Assembly: GCA_019638845.1 (NCBI GenBank)
Contig: JAHBSZ010000002.1
Location: forward strand, 434,001 to 498,000
Direction: 5' to 3'
DNA length: 64,000 nucleotides
Source of the DNA: Salinibacterium sp.
GTDB taxonomy: Bacteria > Actinomycetota > Actinomycetes > Actinomycetales > Microbacteriaceae
Shown here: one piece after another, positions 17,853 to 26,606 of the stretch
How the letters are laid out: each line of letters starts with the position of its first letter
Numbering within the stretch: position 1 is the first letter of the stretch
The notes under the pieces: model-generated
The model's database searches: none
What the model was told of the DNA's origin: nothing
What the model saw: only the letters and a program-made list of their open reading frames with translations
Translations under genes and position numbers: made by a program

Positions 17853-18847
17853 ATTGCGTGCGCGACGATCACGCGGGGACTGCCCTCGAGGGCGAGCGTC
17901 TCGACCGGCAACCATCCGGATGCCGCGAGCCACTCATTGACCTCGGATTGCGGCCACACGACAGTGCCATCGATGACGAGGTACTCCCCCGCGTGTACAG
18001 CGTCGATCGAGCGCTGTCGCTCGTCATCATCGAGGAAGAAGTCGAGCAAAAGGAGGGTCGCTCCCTCCGCAGCTGCCGCGCGAGCGTGCGTGAGAATCAG
18101 CACGTTCTCGTCAGCCGTAAAGCGATGGATCACGTGATTGAGCATCACGAGATCGTAGTTGCCCTCGGGCTGCGCAGTGACCGTCTCAGCGCCCACTACC
18201 GTGCTGCGGGCGTCCATCCCGCTCGCTGCCAGATGACCCGTGACAAAACCGAGCATCTCGGGATCGAACACGAATGTCGTGCGCAAACCCGGGTTCGCCA
18301 TCATGGCCTCGACGGCGAACGCACTGCTCAACCCGCCCAGATCGAGCATGTCGGCGAAGGGCGAGAAGTCGAAGGTACGGGCCAGCATCTTGGCGTGCAA
18401 CGCGTTGTAGGTCATGACGCCACCCATGAAGATGTCCATGCGGTCGCCACTGATGTCGAGGGTGCCCGGTTCGGTCGTATCCACAGTTCCATCGAAGTAC
18501 TGCGTCCAGTGCGGGAAGCTGATGCCCCCGAGGAAAGCGAGGAACGGCGTGAGATCGAGATCAGAGTCGGCGCCAGCGAGATAGGCCGCGGCATCCGGGG
18601 CGAGGGTGTACATGCCGGCGGTGCGCTCGAGCAAGCCGATACCGTTGAGGCTGTCCGCGAGGATGCGGGTCATGCGGGGCGTGATTCCGATGCGCGACGC
18701 GAGTTGATCGACGCCGAGCGGACCTCCCGCGAGCGCAGCGAACATGCCGACGCGGCTCGCAGCAAAGAGTTGCTTGGCCGCCATGTAGCCGGTGGCGATG
18801 TCGAGGATGCGGTGCGGTGATGCACCATCGTGAGGCGTGGAAGTCAC
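17849..18847 (-). CDS. O-methyltransferase-like protein with altered SAM motif
   Basis: A 332-residue protein built like the acetylserotonin/phenolic O-methyltransferases: an N-terminal winged-helix dimerisation domain to about residue 95 (GVDQLASRIGITPRMTRILADSL) and a C-terminal Rossmann domain. The SAM motif that is normally D-x-G-G-G-x-G reads DLGGLSS (residues 169-175), so two of the glycines are lost. The later LNHVIHRFTADE matches the catalytic-His segment of the family. It may still bind SAM poorly, or have taken another role as in methyltransferase-like hydroxylases. GTG start after AAGGAG. It is divergent from the peptide-type importer, and the intergenic region holds two copies of the regional palindrome. 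Confidence 0.8.
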   Translation of the reverse strand: MTSTPHDGASPHRILDIATGYMAAKQLFAASRVGMFAALAGGPLGVDQLASRIGITPRMTRILADSLNGIGLLERTAGMYTLAPDAAAYLAGADSDLDLTPFLAFLGGISFPHWTQYFDGTVDTTEPGTLDISGDRMDIFMGGVMTYNALHAKMLARTFDFSPFADMLDLGGLSSAFAVEAMMANPGLRTTFVFDPEMLGFVTGHLAASGMDARSTVVGAETVTAQPEGNYDLVMLNHVIHRFTADENVLILTHARAAAAEGATLLLLDFFLDDDERQRSIDAVHAGEYLVIDGTVVWPQSEVNEWLAASGWLPVETLALEGSPRVIVAHAI

Positions 18848-18883
18848 TGTCTATCTCCTTCTCTGAGACTGGGATGGCTGTGA

Positions 18884-18899
18884 CTCTACAGTTGTTGAC
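18884..18899. promoter_or_regulatory. Regional palindrome, site 3 (methyltransferase-like gene)
   Basis: CTCTAC-AGTT-GTTGAC. Read on the minus strand it runs into TAGAGT, a possible -10 for the methyltransferase-like gene 37 bp downstream. One outer base differs from the consensus. Confidence 0.5.
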
Positions 18900-18961
18900 T
18901 AAAAAAGAGCAATGTGAAACTATCGGGCCAGGCGCCTCGTCGGTCACGGTGGCCTCAGGTT

Positions 18962-18977
18962 GTCAACGAATGTAGAA
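18962..18977. promoter_or_regulatory. Regional palindrome, site 4 (peptide-type importer)
   Basis: GTCAAC-GAAT-GTAGAA. The right half-site coincides with TAGAAT at 18973-18978, a good -10 for the importer operon starting at 19071. Binding here would block RNA polymerase directly. Confidence 0.55.
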
Positions 18978-19070
18978 TTACCTCGCACACAGGGCTGTGG
19001 CGCATCCGGATTTCGGTCTGGCCGTCCTCCCCCACGGCACCACCCAGCCACTCCCGAAAGGACTCACCGG

Positions 19071-20942
19071 ATGTCGCGCCTCGAGCTCGCAGGCCTATCG
19101 CTCACCGTCCTCGCCGACGATGTCGAAACCGAGCTTGTACACGAGATCTCACTCAGTGTCGCCGCCGGCGAGACCCTGTGCATCGTTGGGGAGTCCGGCA
19201 GCGGCAAGACCGTTACCGCGATGTCGATAATTCGGCTCCTTGAGTTCGTCGCGCCGGTACGCACGACAGGGGGAATCCTGCTCGAGCGCACCGACATCCC
19301 CACGCTCACCGCGGAGGAAATGCGCGCGTTCCGCACCGGGCGCATTGGCATGGTGTTTCAAGAAGCACTCGACTCCCTCAACCCGAGCCAACGGATCGGC
19401 AAGCAACTCCTCGAGGCATACAGCCCCCGCGACATGATTCCGGGTGCACTGCGCACCATGAAAGGGCAGCAGGCCGCGATGGCCAAAGCCACGAGCTTGC
19501 TGCGCGAAGTCGGGCTGCCCGATACCGAGCGCATCATGGCGCTCTACCCGCACCAGCTCTCCGGCGGGATGCAACAGCGCATCATGATTGCGCTCGCGCT
19601 CATGTCAGATCCGATCCTGCTTCTCGCCGACGAGCCGACGACAGCGCTCGACGTCACCACCCAGGCCGAGATCCTCGAACTCTTCCGTCGCCTGCAGCGT
19701 GAACACAACATGTCGTGCGTGTTCATCACACACGACATGGGGGTCGCGGCGGAGATTTCCGACCGAATCGCCGTGATGTATGGCGGGCGGCTTGTCGAAG
19801 TTGGCACCACTCGTGACATTCTCACCAAGCCGCGTCACCACTACACGCGTGCACTTCTGGAGTGCGTCCCTCAGCTCGGGGTGCGGCGCACGTCCGGGCT
19901 CGCGTCGATCCCGGGAGCGGTGCCGAGCCCGCGCGACGAGCTTCTCGGCTGCCGCTACGCCCCCCGCTGCCCCGCCGCCACCGAGGTGTGCACGACCGCA
20001 CCCCCCACGCTCGCAGCAACCCTCGGCGACACGACTTTCGCCTGCTTCAACCCGGCAACCCGACCGCTCGACCTCACCATTGCAGTCGGCGAAACGGATG
20101 CCCCCGCCCTCGTCGCCACCGACCGCCCGACGCTCACCGTCTCCGGCATCACCAAAGTGTTCGGCAACGGGCGTCGCACTCCCAACCTCGACCACCTGCG
20201 CAAACGTGCCGTGGTAGCAGTCCGTGACGTCTCGCTCCATATCGCGCCTGGTGAGTTCTTCGGTCTTGTCGGGGAGTCTGGTTCCGGAAAGACGACGCTC
20301 GGTCGAATGATCGCCGCCCTTGAGCATCCCAGCGCGGGAACCATCTCCGTCGGAGATCACGAGCACACCTCGAAGGGTGTCACGGGCGACAGCCGCGAAT
20401 TCCGCCGATCAATTCAGCTCATCTTCCAAGACCCGCAAAGTTCGCTAGACCCCCGGCACACCGTCGCACGAATTATCGGGGAGCCGCTGCGTGAACTGAC
20501 GAACCTGCGCGGCGCCGAACTCGACACGCGAGTCGCGAGCCTCATCGACGAGGTCGGGCTTCCTGCAGCGACGAAGAACAAACTTCCGTCCCAGCTTTCG
20601 GGTGGTCAGCGCCAGCGCGTCGCCATCGCGCGCGCGATCGGCCCCGAGCCCCGGCTCATTGTCGCCGACGAGCCCACCTCGGCGCTCGACGTGTCCGTCC
20701 AGGGGCAGGTCATCAACATCTTGCTCGAGCTGCGTCGCGAACGTGACCTGAGTTTTCTGTTCATCACCCACAACCTGAGCCTCGTGCTTTCGGTTGCCGA
20801 CCGGGTCGGGGTCATGTGCAAGGGCGAACTCGTTGAGGTCGGGCATCCGACGGACATCGTCACCAACTCGACCCACCCCTATACGCGACAGCTCCTGGCC
20901 GCCAACCCGGACCTGCTCGCCTACCAGACCACCAACCCATAA
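19071..20942 (+). CDS. Fused peptide-type ABC importer ATPase (DppD-DppF)
   Basis: A 623-residue protein containing two complete ABC ATPases of the oligopeptide/dipeptide class. The first half (to about 330) has [16 protein letters not shown] and LLLADEPT and ends in the oligopeptide-type cysteine segment GCRYAPRCP. The second (from about 355) has [23 protein letters not shown] and LIVADEPTS. Usually these are separate DppD and DppF subunits. I chose the ATG at 19071, with AAAGGA upstream, as the family start. It is first in a five-gene operon to 25207: ATPases, binding lipoprotein, two permeases and a hydrolase. Confidence 0.92.
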   Translation: MSRLELAGLSLTVLADDVETELVHEISLSVAAGETLCIVGESGSGKTVTAMSIIRLLEFVAPVRTTGGILLERTDIPTLTAEEMRAFRTGRIGMVFQEALDSLNPSQRIGKQLLEAYSPRDMIPGALRTMKGQQAAMAKATSLLREVGLPDTERIMALYPHQLSGGMQQRIMIALALMSDPILLLADEPTTALDVTTQAEILELFRRLQREHNMSCVFITHDMGVAAEISDRIAVMYGGRLVEVGTTRDILTKPRHHYTRALLECVPQLGVRRTSGLASIPGAVPSPRDELLGCRYAPRCPAATEVCTTAPPTLAATLGDTTFACFNPATRPLDLTIAVGETDAPALVATDRPTLTVSGITKVFGNGRRTPNLDHLRKRAVVAVRDVSLHIAPGEFFGLVGESGSGKTTLGRMIAALEHPSAGTISVGDHEHTSKGVTGDSREFRRSIQLIFQDPQSSLDPRHTVARIIGEPLRELTNLRGAELDTRVASLIDEVGLPAATKNKLPSQLSGGQRQRVAIARAIGPEPRLIVADEPTSALDVSVQGQVINILLELRRERDLSFLFITHNLSLVLSVADRVGVMCKGELVEVGHPTDIVTNSTHPYTRQLLAANPDLLAYQTTNP

Positions 20943-20970
20943 CCGCACACCTAAGAGAACCGAGGATCAC

Positions 20971-22605
20971 ATGAATCGCATCTCACGGCGGTGGCGTCAC
21001 CTGAGCGTGACGTCCATGGCTATCGTGGCGGCCGGAGCACTAGTGCTTTCCGGCTGCACTCCCACCGACCCGTCAAGCACCAGCGGTGACGAGGGCGCGC
21101 CCGTTCAGGGCGGAAACCTGACAATCCAGATCTCCGGCGATCCCGGCGGCTTGGACCAGAACGCGTCGTACTCGATCGAGGCCGTCAACATCTCGGAACT
21201 GATCTTCGAGAAGCTGTTCGCCCTCGACGCCACGAACACACCGCACCCCATGCTCGTCGACACCTACGACCTGAGCGACGACCGCAAGACCTACACGTTC
21301 CACCTGCGCGACGGCGTGACGTTCTCGGACGGCAAACCGCTCACTGCTGACGACGTCGTCGAGTCGCTCAACTACTGGCTACGCGTTAACGCGCAGGGCA
21401 AGATCGTGGCCGGCGATGTCGAGAGCATTGAGGCGACCGACGACCTGACGGTAACTCTCACGCTCACAAAGCCGCGGTATCCGCTCATCGTCGAGCTCAC
21501 CGGTGTGGGCACGGGCATCCTCGAAGCCGACACTGCGAAAGGGCTCGATGCGACGGGCTTCACGCAGGATCAAGCCATCGGCACGGGACCCTACAAACTC
21601 CAGTCGTGGCAGCCCAACGAACAACTGGTTGTCGAACGCAACGACGCATACTCTTCGCTGCCCGATGAGGAAAGCGGCTACGCGGGCGCCAAGCATGCCT
21701 ACCTCGACACGATCACCTTCAAGATCGTCGCCGACCCGGATGCAGTCAAGAACGGTCTCCTCACCGGCCAATGGCTCTATGCCTCGCCGACCCCGGATGC
21801 CTACCCGGAGCTCAAGGCGAACCCCGACCTCGTCGTCCACACCCTGAGCGGCGGAAACCTGAACTTGCTCGTGCTCAACCACGCGTGGTCCGGCTCGATC
21901 TTCTCGAAGCCGGAGGCGCGGGATGCACTCAACCTCGCACTCGACAAGCCCGGCATCGTTGCCGCGACAGGCGGAAGCCCCGACTTGACCATCGAAAGCG
22001 CCGCCCTCACTCCGGAGGCGAGCACGATCATGTACTCAACCGCGGGCGATGAGGAGTACGCCAAGCACGACCCGGAGAAGGCGAAGGCACTGTTCGCCAA
22101 GGCCGGCTACTCCGACGACAAGCCCATCCAGATCCTCACGACCAATGCCTTCCCCGCGTTCCAGGCCTGGGCGACGCTCGTGCAGGATCAGCTGTCGAGC
22201 ATCGGGGTGAAGTCCGAGATCCAGGCGTACGACTTCGTGACGATGCTCGGCCAGTGGCAGAGCTATCCCGACAAGTGGGACATCGTGCCGATCTTCTTCA
22301 ACGGTGACTTCCCGTCTCCCGGCCAGATGAACGTGCTCGCCTCCGCTGCCTCCCCGGCGACGGACACCCACCCCGAGATCGCGGACGACCGCTCACAGGA
22401 TCTCATCGACGCGCTGGCCGACTACAACAAGGTCGACAACGCGGACGACGCCCACGCGATCATGGACACCATCACGAGCATCATTGCCCGTGACAAGCCC
22501 GCGATCATCCTCGGAATGACCACCCCGTACGCGGCGTACAGCCCCACCCTCAAGGGCTACGACAACTACTGGTACGTCTTCTGGAACTCCTGGATCGCCG
22601 AGTAA
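20971..22605 (+). CDS. Peptide-type ABC solute-binding lipoprotein
   Basis: A 544-residue lipoprotein of the DppA/OppA family (solute-binding type 5). The N-terminal signal ends in LSGC with Cys29. Typical blocks follow: TFHLRDGVTFSDGKPLTADDVV, the EANDxY-like VVERNDAYSS, and AIGTGPYKLQSW. Many family members bind peptides, but others bind opines, polyamines, nickel or plant-derived amines. The ATG at 20971 follows a GAGGA site. A hairpin separates it from the permease genes. The ligand is probably related to the amine catabolised here (inference). Confidence 0.92.
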   Translation: MNRISRRWRHLSVTSMAIVAAGALVLSGCTPTDPSSTSGDEGAPVQGGNLTIQISGDPGGLDQNASYSIEAVNISELIFEKLFALDATNTPHPMLVDTYDLSDDRKTYTFHLRDGVTFSDGKPLTADDVVESLNYWLRVNAQGKIVAGDVESIEATDDLTVTLTLTKPRYPLIVELTGVGTGILEADTAKGLDATGFTQDQAIGTGPYKLQSWQPNEQLVVERNDAYSSLPDEESGYAGAKHAYLDTITFKIVADPDAVKNGLLTGQWLYASPTPDAYPELKANPDLVVHTLSGGNLNLLVLNHAWSGSIFSKPEARDALNLALDKPGIVAATGGSPDLTIESAALTPEASTIMYSTAGDEEYAKHDPEKAKALFAKAGYSDDKPIQILTTNAFPAFQAWATLVQDQLSSIGVKSEIQAYDFVTMLGQWQSYPDKWDIVPIFFNGDFPSPGQMNVLASAASPATDTHPEIADDRSQDLIDALADYNKVDNADDAHAIMDTITSIIARDKPAIILGMTTPYAAYSPTLKGYDNYWYVFWNSWIAE

Positions 22606-22624
22606 CTTCCGCATCCGACTCATC

Positions 22625-22656
22625 GGTGGGGTGGCTCACATTCGGGCCACCCCACC
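22625..22656 (+). terminator. Intercistronic hairpin after the peptide-type binding gene
   Basis: A perfect 11-bp stem, GGTGGGGTGGC with GCCACCCCACC, and a 10-base loop lie between the binding-protein stop and the DppB-type start. No T-run follows. It occupies the same place as the hairpin in the other importer operon and probably sets a higher level of binding protein. Confidence 0.55.
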
Positions 22657-22674
22657 CCAACAGAAAGTCAACCC

Positions 22675-23619
22675 GTGCTCGGCATCATCTTGCGCAGACT
22701 GGTGAACCTCGTCATCATCCTGTTCGTCGTCGGAACCCTGCTCTTCTTCATCATCAGGGCGATTCCCGGGGACCCCGCAATTGCCTTGCTCGGGTCCACC
22801 GCTAAGCCGGAAGAGCTCGAGGCGCTTCGTCAGGACCTCGGCATCAGCGGGCCCCTCTACCTCCAATATCTGGGTTGGTTCGGCCGAGTTCTGCAGGGTG
22901 ACTTCGGGATGTCGATCATCTACGACAAGCCCGTCCTCGATGTCATTGCCGACCACATCGCCCCTACCCTGACGATCGCCATCATCAGCACTCTGCTGAG
23001 CTTCTTGCTCGCCGTGCTCATCACGGTGTGGAATGCTTCGAGCCCGCGCAACTGGGTAGCGCGAGCACTCAACCAGCTGTCGCAGATCGGTCTGGCCCTT
23101 CCCGACTTTTGGCTCGCGGTGCTGCTTATCTACCTGATCGCGCTCAACCTGCGATGGGTGCCGACCAGTGGCTATACCGACATCTGGGTGGACCCGATCG
23201 CGTCGATCCGCACTCTGCTCCTCCCGGTTGCCGTTCTGGTAATCGGTCAGGGGGCGAGCTTCGTGATCGTGCTCCGCGAGGGCATGCTCGGACAGATGTC
23301 GCAGCTGTACTTGCGAACCGCGCGCGTCAAGGGGCTCAGCGAGTTCGCCGTAGCCATGCGACATGCCCTGCCGAACGCGCTGTTGCCCATCCTCACCATT
23401 GTCGGGCTCAACTTCGCCGGCCTCGTCGGCGGCATCGTCATCCTCGAGAACATTTTCGTGATCCCCGGGCTCGGTTCCATGATGTTGGGCGCCATCAACG
23501 GTCGTGATTTTCTTCTCCTTCAGGGTGGCGCGCTGTTCATCGCCGTCCTCTTCGTCACGGTGAACCTCATCACCGATCTCACCTACGCCCTCGTCGACCC
23601 GAAGGTCCGTGTTTCATGA
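22675..23619 (+). CDS. ABC importer permease, DppB type
   Basis: A 314-residue permease with six membrane segments. It opens with the LRRLVNLVIILFVV start of the DppB group, has AIPGDPA after the first segment, and the coupling loop LYLRTARVKGLSE near residue 220. A GTG start at 22675 matches the family N-terminus; the ribosome site is weak (AGAAAG). It overlaps the DppC-type gene by 4 bp. Confidence 0.92.
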   Translation: MLGIILRRLVNLVIILFVVGTLLFFIIRAIPGDPAIALLGSTAKPEELEALRQDLGISGPLYLQYLGWFGRVLQGDFGMSIIYDKPVLDVIADHIAPTLTIAIISTLLSFLLAVLITVWNASSPRNWVARALNQLSQIGLALPDFWLAVLLIYLIALNLRWVPTSGYTDIWVDPIASIRTLLLPVAVLVIGQGASFVIVLREGMLGQMSQLYLRTARVKGLSEFAVAMRHALPNALLPILTIVGLNFAGLVGGIVILENIFVIPGLGSMMLGAINGRDFLLLQGGALFIAVLFVTVNLITDLTYALVDPKVRVS

Positions 23620-24497
23620 CCGCCTTTCTCGCCTTCGCTCGACGCAACCCTGCCGTCGTTGTGCCCGCAGGCCTTCTGCTGGTGATCGTGTTCATCACTC
23701 TGATCGGGCCGTTCTTCCTCGCCTCCCCCACCGCGACTGATCCGATCAACCGGCTGCAACCCCCGGGCGGTTCGCACCTGCTTGGCACCGACACCTACGG
23801 TCGGGATGTGCTCTCCCGGCTGGTGACCGGAGGGCGGGCATCCCTCGGTATGGCCCTTCTGATCACCGTGTGTTCGGGCGCCATCGGCACCTTCCTCGGG
23901 CTCGTCAGCGGGTACTTCATTAGGGCCGGAAATGTGATTATGCGGGTGACCGATGCGTGGATGGCGTTCCCCGCCATCGTGTTGGCAATGGTCTTCAGCG
24001 TCACTCTCGGACCGGGCGTTCTCACCGAGGTACTGGCGATCGGGATCATCTTCATCCCGTTCTCTGCGCGAGTGTTGCGCAGTCGCACGATGGAGATCAC
24101 GAGCCGCACTTTCGTCGAGGCCGCGCGCGTCTCGGGCATGGGACCGTGGAAGATCCTTGCCGTGCACGTGCTCCCCAATGTCGTGCCGCTCATCATCGTC
24201 CAGACGATCGTGTACATTGCCGCGACAATGCTCATCGACGGGGTGCTGAGCTTTCTCGGGCTGGGCATCGCGGCTCCCGCACCGAGCTGGGGAAACATGA
24301 TCGCGGAAGGTCGCAACTACATGTCGATCGCGCCGTACCTCATGGTGTTCCCGGGCCTCGTGCTCGCCGTCACCGTGTTCCTGGTCAACATGCTCGGCAC
24401 GAATCTGCGACCCGTGTTCGACCCGCAAGCTCGCCAACTGCAGGCTCTGCAACGCCTCCGCACACACGGCAACCCGTTCCGCCGCCCGAAGGGATAG
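23616..24497 (+). CDS. ABC importer permease, DppC type
   Basis: A 293-residue partner permease. After an N-terminal membrane segment comes the HLLGTDTYGRDVLSRL motif typical of DppC, then the coupling region FVEAARVSGMGPWKIL and FLGLGIAAPAPSWGNM near the C-terminus. The ATGA overlap with the DppB-type gene shows coupled translation. The following hydrolase gene begins 2 bp after its stop. Confidence 0.93.
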   Translation: MTAFLAFARRNPAVVVPAGLLLVIVFITLIGPFFLASPTATDPINRLQPPGGSHLLGTDTYGRDVLSRLVTGGRASLGMALLITVCSGAIGTFLGLVSGYFIRAGNVIMRVTDAWMAFPAIVLAMVFSVTLGPGVLTEVLAIGIIFIPFSARVLRSRTMEITSRTFVEAARVSGMGPWKILAVHVLPNVVPLIIVQTIVYIAATMLIDGVLSFLGLGIAAPAPSWGNMIAEGRNYMSIAPYLMVFPGLVLAVTVFLVNMLGTNLRPVFDPQARQLQALQRLRTHGNPFRRPKG

Positions 24498-24499
24498 CA

Positions 24500-25207
24500 G
24501 TGCCCACACTCGTCTACCTGGAGACCCAGCCGCGCGGCGCCCACTCGGGCCCGCCCGTCCTCCTCATCCACGGATTCGCCTCAGACTCCTCCGACTGGAC
24601 AGGCTGGCCGGATGCCCTCGCCGCCGCTGGCCGCGGCAGCATCCTCGTCGACCTTCCTGGCCACGGAAGGACCCCCGCCCCCGACTCGCTCGACGACGCC
24701 AGCACCACCCACATCGTGGATGCCCTCGCCACCGTCGTGCACGAGCATCCGGCGATCGACGTCGTCGCGTACTCACTCGGCGCGCGGCTCGCGTGGGAGC
24801 TCCCGGCCATCGCCCCTGTGCGCCGCCTCGTGCTTGGCGGCCTCAGCCCGGTGGAACCGTTCGGCGCCCTTGACTTCGCGCAGGTCGAGGCCTTCGTAGC
24901 CCACGGCGTTGCCCCGACCGACGGCCTGACGAGCATGCTCATGGGCATGATCTCTGCTCCGGGCAAGGATGCCTCGGCTCTCGCGCTCGTGATGCAGGGC
25001 TTGGCCACCGAACCATTCGCTCCTGTTGATGGGCCGGCCGTGCCGACGCTGTTCGTCTCCGGCGACGGCGACCCGATGGCTGCCGGGGTCGACGCACTGG
25101 TGGCGATCACACCGGGCGCACAGCGGGTTACCGTGCCGGGTGACCATCTGGGGGCGCTTCGCTCAACGGAGTTCCGTGCGGCAGCATTAGGTTTCCTGGG
25201 GATCTGA
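24500..25207 (+). CDS. Alpha/beta-fold hydrolase
   Basis: A 235-residue alpha/beta hydrolase. The oxyanion-hole segment is IHGFASDSSDW, the nucleophile Ser92 lies in AYSLG (Ala instead of the usual first Gly), and Asp (SGDGDPMA) and His (PGDHLGA) complete the triad. It is close to the small hydrolases of the MenH or ring-cleavage-product type. The GTG start lies 2 bp after the DppC-type stop, and a long upstream in-frame extension inside the permease gene is not coding. As last gene of the importer operon it probably hydrolyses an ester, thioester or C-C bond in the imported compound. Confidence 0.87.
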   Translation: MPTLVYLETQPRGAHSGPPVLLIHGFASDSSDWTGWPDALAAAGRGSILVDLPGHGRTPAPDSLDDASTTHIVDALATVVHEHPAIDVVAYSLGARLAWELPAIAPVRRLVLGGLSPVEPFGALDFAQVEAFVAHGVAPTDGLTSMLMGMISAPGKDASALALVMQGLATEPFAPVDGPAVPTLFVSGDGDPMAAGVDALVAITPGAQRVTVPGDHLGALRSTEFRAAALGFLGI

Positions 25208-25548
25208 GATCGGCCGTCGCTGCCGACGAGTTCACGTGAGCGACAATCGCCGGGGTCAGCAGCTCTGCCCACTCCGCATACACGCTCGCCCCACCGTCCT
25301 CAACCACATCGATAGAGGACGGTTCAAACCGGATAGGTGGCATGAGTGAGAGATTCGCATGCGGCTTCGGTAATGAGATTGAACCGCGCGACCCGACGCA
25401 CTATCCCCCGCCGCAAGATGGCGGGCGGGTCAACCAACGCAGCAATTCTACCACTCAGCGCGCTGACGCCGGGCGCTCCCGAGAACGGTACCTACCACCC
25501 TGGCACGCGGCCGATACCGTTCTCGGGAGCGCCCGACTATCTTCGGGA
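25208..25548. other. Non-coding gap between convergent genes, with a long inverted repeat
   Basis: About 340 bp without a convincing gene. The main structure is the 21-bp inverted repeat at 25470-25535. A smaller CCCGCC/GGCGGG hairpin lies near 25405-25430. Several short frames are open, but none has a plausible ribosome site and product. Confidence 0.5.
25470..25535. repeat. Perfect 21-bp inverted repeat with 24-base loop
   Basis: The arms at 25470-25490 and 25515-25535 are exact reverse complements (left arm begins CGGGCGCTCCCGAGAACGGT). It stands between the ends of the importer operon and the convergent aldo/keto reductase gene. A two-way terminator is the simplest reading, although no T-run follows on either side and the loop is large for that. 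A protein-binding site or the scar of an insertion are alternatives. Confidence 0.75.
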
Positions 25549-26529
25549 TCATGCCGCGGGGAACGTCCACCTGCCGTCAGGGTTCACCCGGTCGCGATCG
25601 ATCCAGAGGTGGTCTACCGCCTCGCGGATCTCTGCACCGTGCCGCGCGTAGAGCTCGAGCGCGCCGAGGTTTTCATCAAGTTGCTCCATGCGACTCACTC
25701 CGAACAGCACGTTCGCGACGGCAGGGTTGGTGAGACAGAAGGCGATCCCGAGCTGGGCAGGTGTCGCCCCGAACTCCCCCGCCACCCGCACGACCTCATC
25801 GGCTGCTTCGCGGATGAGCTCACGAATACCACCGGGATCCGCCCCTATCTGGCGCACAGTGTTTTTCTTGCCGGCGAGAACCCCTCCCTCGAACGTGTCA
25901 GAGGCCTGCAGCGCGAGCTGTCCGCTGCGGAACAGAGCGCCATAGAAGGGTCCCTCGGCAACGGTGCGGCGGGCGATCCCGTACTTCAGCTGCACGAAGG
26001 TGGGTAGTGGCAGTCCTTCCGCGGCGGCGAAGTCACGCGCTGCCAGGAAGTCGGCAATCGGCCAATTGTTGGTGCCCCAGGACCCGAGACGGCCGGCAGC
26101 CACTTGCTCGGCGACATCCGTGACGACCGCAGGAATGTCGATCGTCGCATAGTCCCCGATCACGGCGGTGTCGGCCTTCTCAATCCCGACACGGTCGAGC
26201 GATTCCACGAGCTGGCTCGTGAAGTTCTGTTTCGGGTAGTCCCACAGCCAAAGCTTGCCGCTGAACACGTATTCCTCGCGAGCGATTCCCGCTTCACGCA
26301 TAGCGCGCGACCAGATGAGGTCGGTCGGCGAATCGTCGGGGTGTGGGCCCATGTTGTAGTAGGCGACATCAAACAACGTCACGCCAGCGTCGACTGCGCG
26401 GCGCACAAGTGCCACAGCCTCATCGAAGGTCATCCGATCCCACGTGTGCCATGAGCCGAGACCAAGCGTCGACACCGTCGGTCCGGTCGGTCCGAGTGGG
26501 CGGGACTGGGCAGGTTGTTCGGTCGCCAT
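25549..26529 (-). CDS. Aldo/keto reductase, second paralogue, catalytic His missing
   Basis: A 326-residue aldo/keto reductase, clearly paralogous to the protein at 6.2-7.2 kb (shared LGSWHTWDR, QLKYGIARRTVAE, LQASDTFEGG). Asp54, Tyr58 and Lys92 of the catalytic set are present. The position of the catalytic His again holds Gly125 in AVIGDY, so the substitution is shared and old. The ATG at 26529 follows AAGGAG. A longer frame would start 25 codons upstream in the divergent promoter and is unlikely. It diverges from an SDR gene, with a copy of the regional palindrome between them. Confidence 0.87.
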   Translation of the reverse strand: MATEQPAQSRPLGPTGPTVSTLGLGSWHTWDRMTFDEAVALVRRAVDAGVTLFDVAYYNMGPHPDDSPTDLIWSRAMREAGIAREEYVFSGKLWLWDYPKQNFTSQLVESLDRVGIEKADTAVIGDYATIDIPAVVTDVAEQVAAGRLGSWGTNNWPIADFLAARDFAAAEGLPLPTFVQLKYGIARRTVAEGPFYGALFRSGQLALQASDTFEGGVLAGKKNTVRQIGADPGGIRELIREAADEVVRVAGEFGATPAQLGIAFCLTNPAVANVLFGVSRMEQLDENLGALELYARHGAEIREAVDHLWIDRDRVNPDGRWTFPAA

Positions 26530-26555
26530 GGTGCTCCTTCGTCGCAGCGGTTTTT

Positions 26556-26571
26556 GTCTACGCTTGTATAA
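26556..26571. promoter_or_regulatory. Regional palindrome, site 7 (aldo/keto reductase and SDR promoter)
   Basis: GTCTAC-GCTT-GTATAA. The left half-site is perfect. The right half has become part of a perfect TATAAT -10 at 26567-26572 for the SDR gene at 26607. It is the weakest of the seven by symmetry, but is identical to site 6 over its first 11 bases. Confidence 0.45.
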
Positions 26572-26606
26572 TAACCGCACATGGCTAATCGAGCAAAGGA
26601 GCACGA

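Noticed and set aside
25390-25480. tRNA-like stretch on the minus strand (GAGTGGTAGAATTGCTG resembling a D-arm)
   Set aside because: No acceptor stem pairing, no standard anticodon stem and no proper T-arm could be found, so neither a tRNA nor an attachment site is supported.
25342-26007. Short frame starting with a GFGNE motif, reminiscent of the N-terminus of homogentisate dioxygenase
   Set aside because: Similarity ends after five residues. The rest crosses the inverted repeat and the antisense of the aldo/keto reductase gene.
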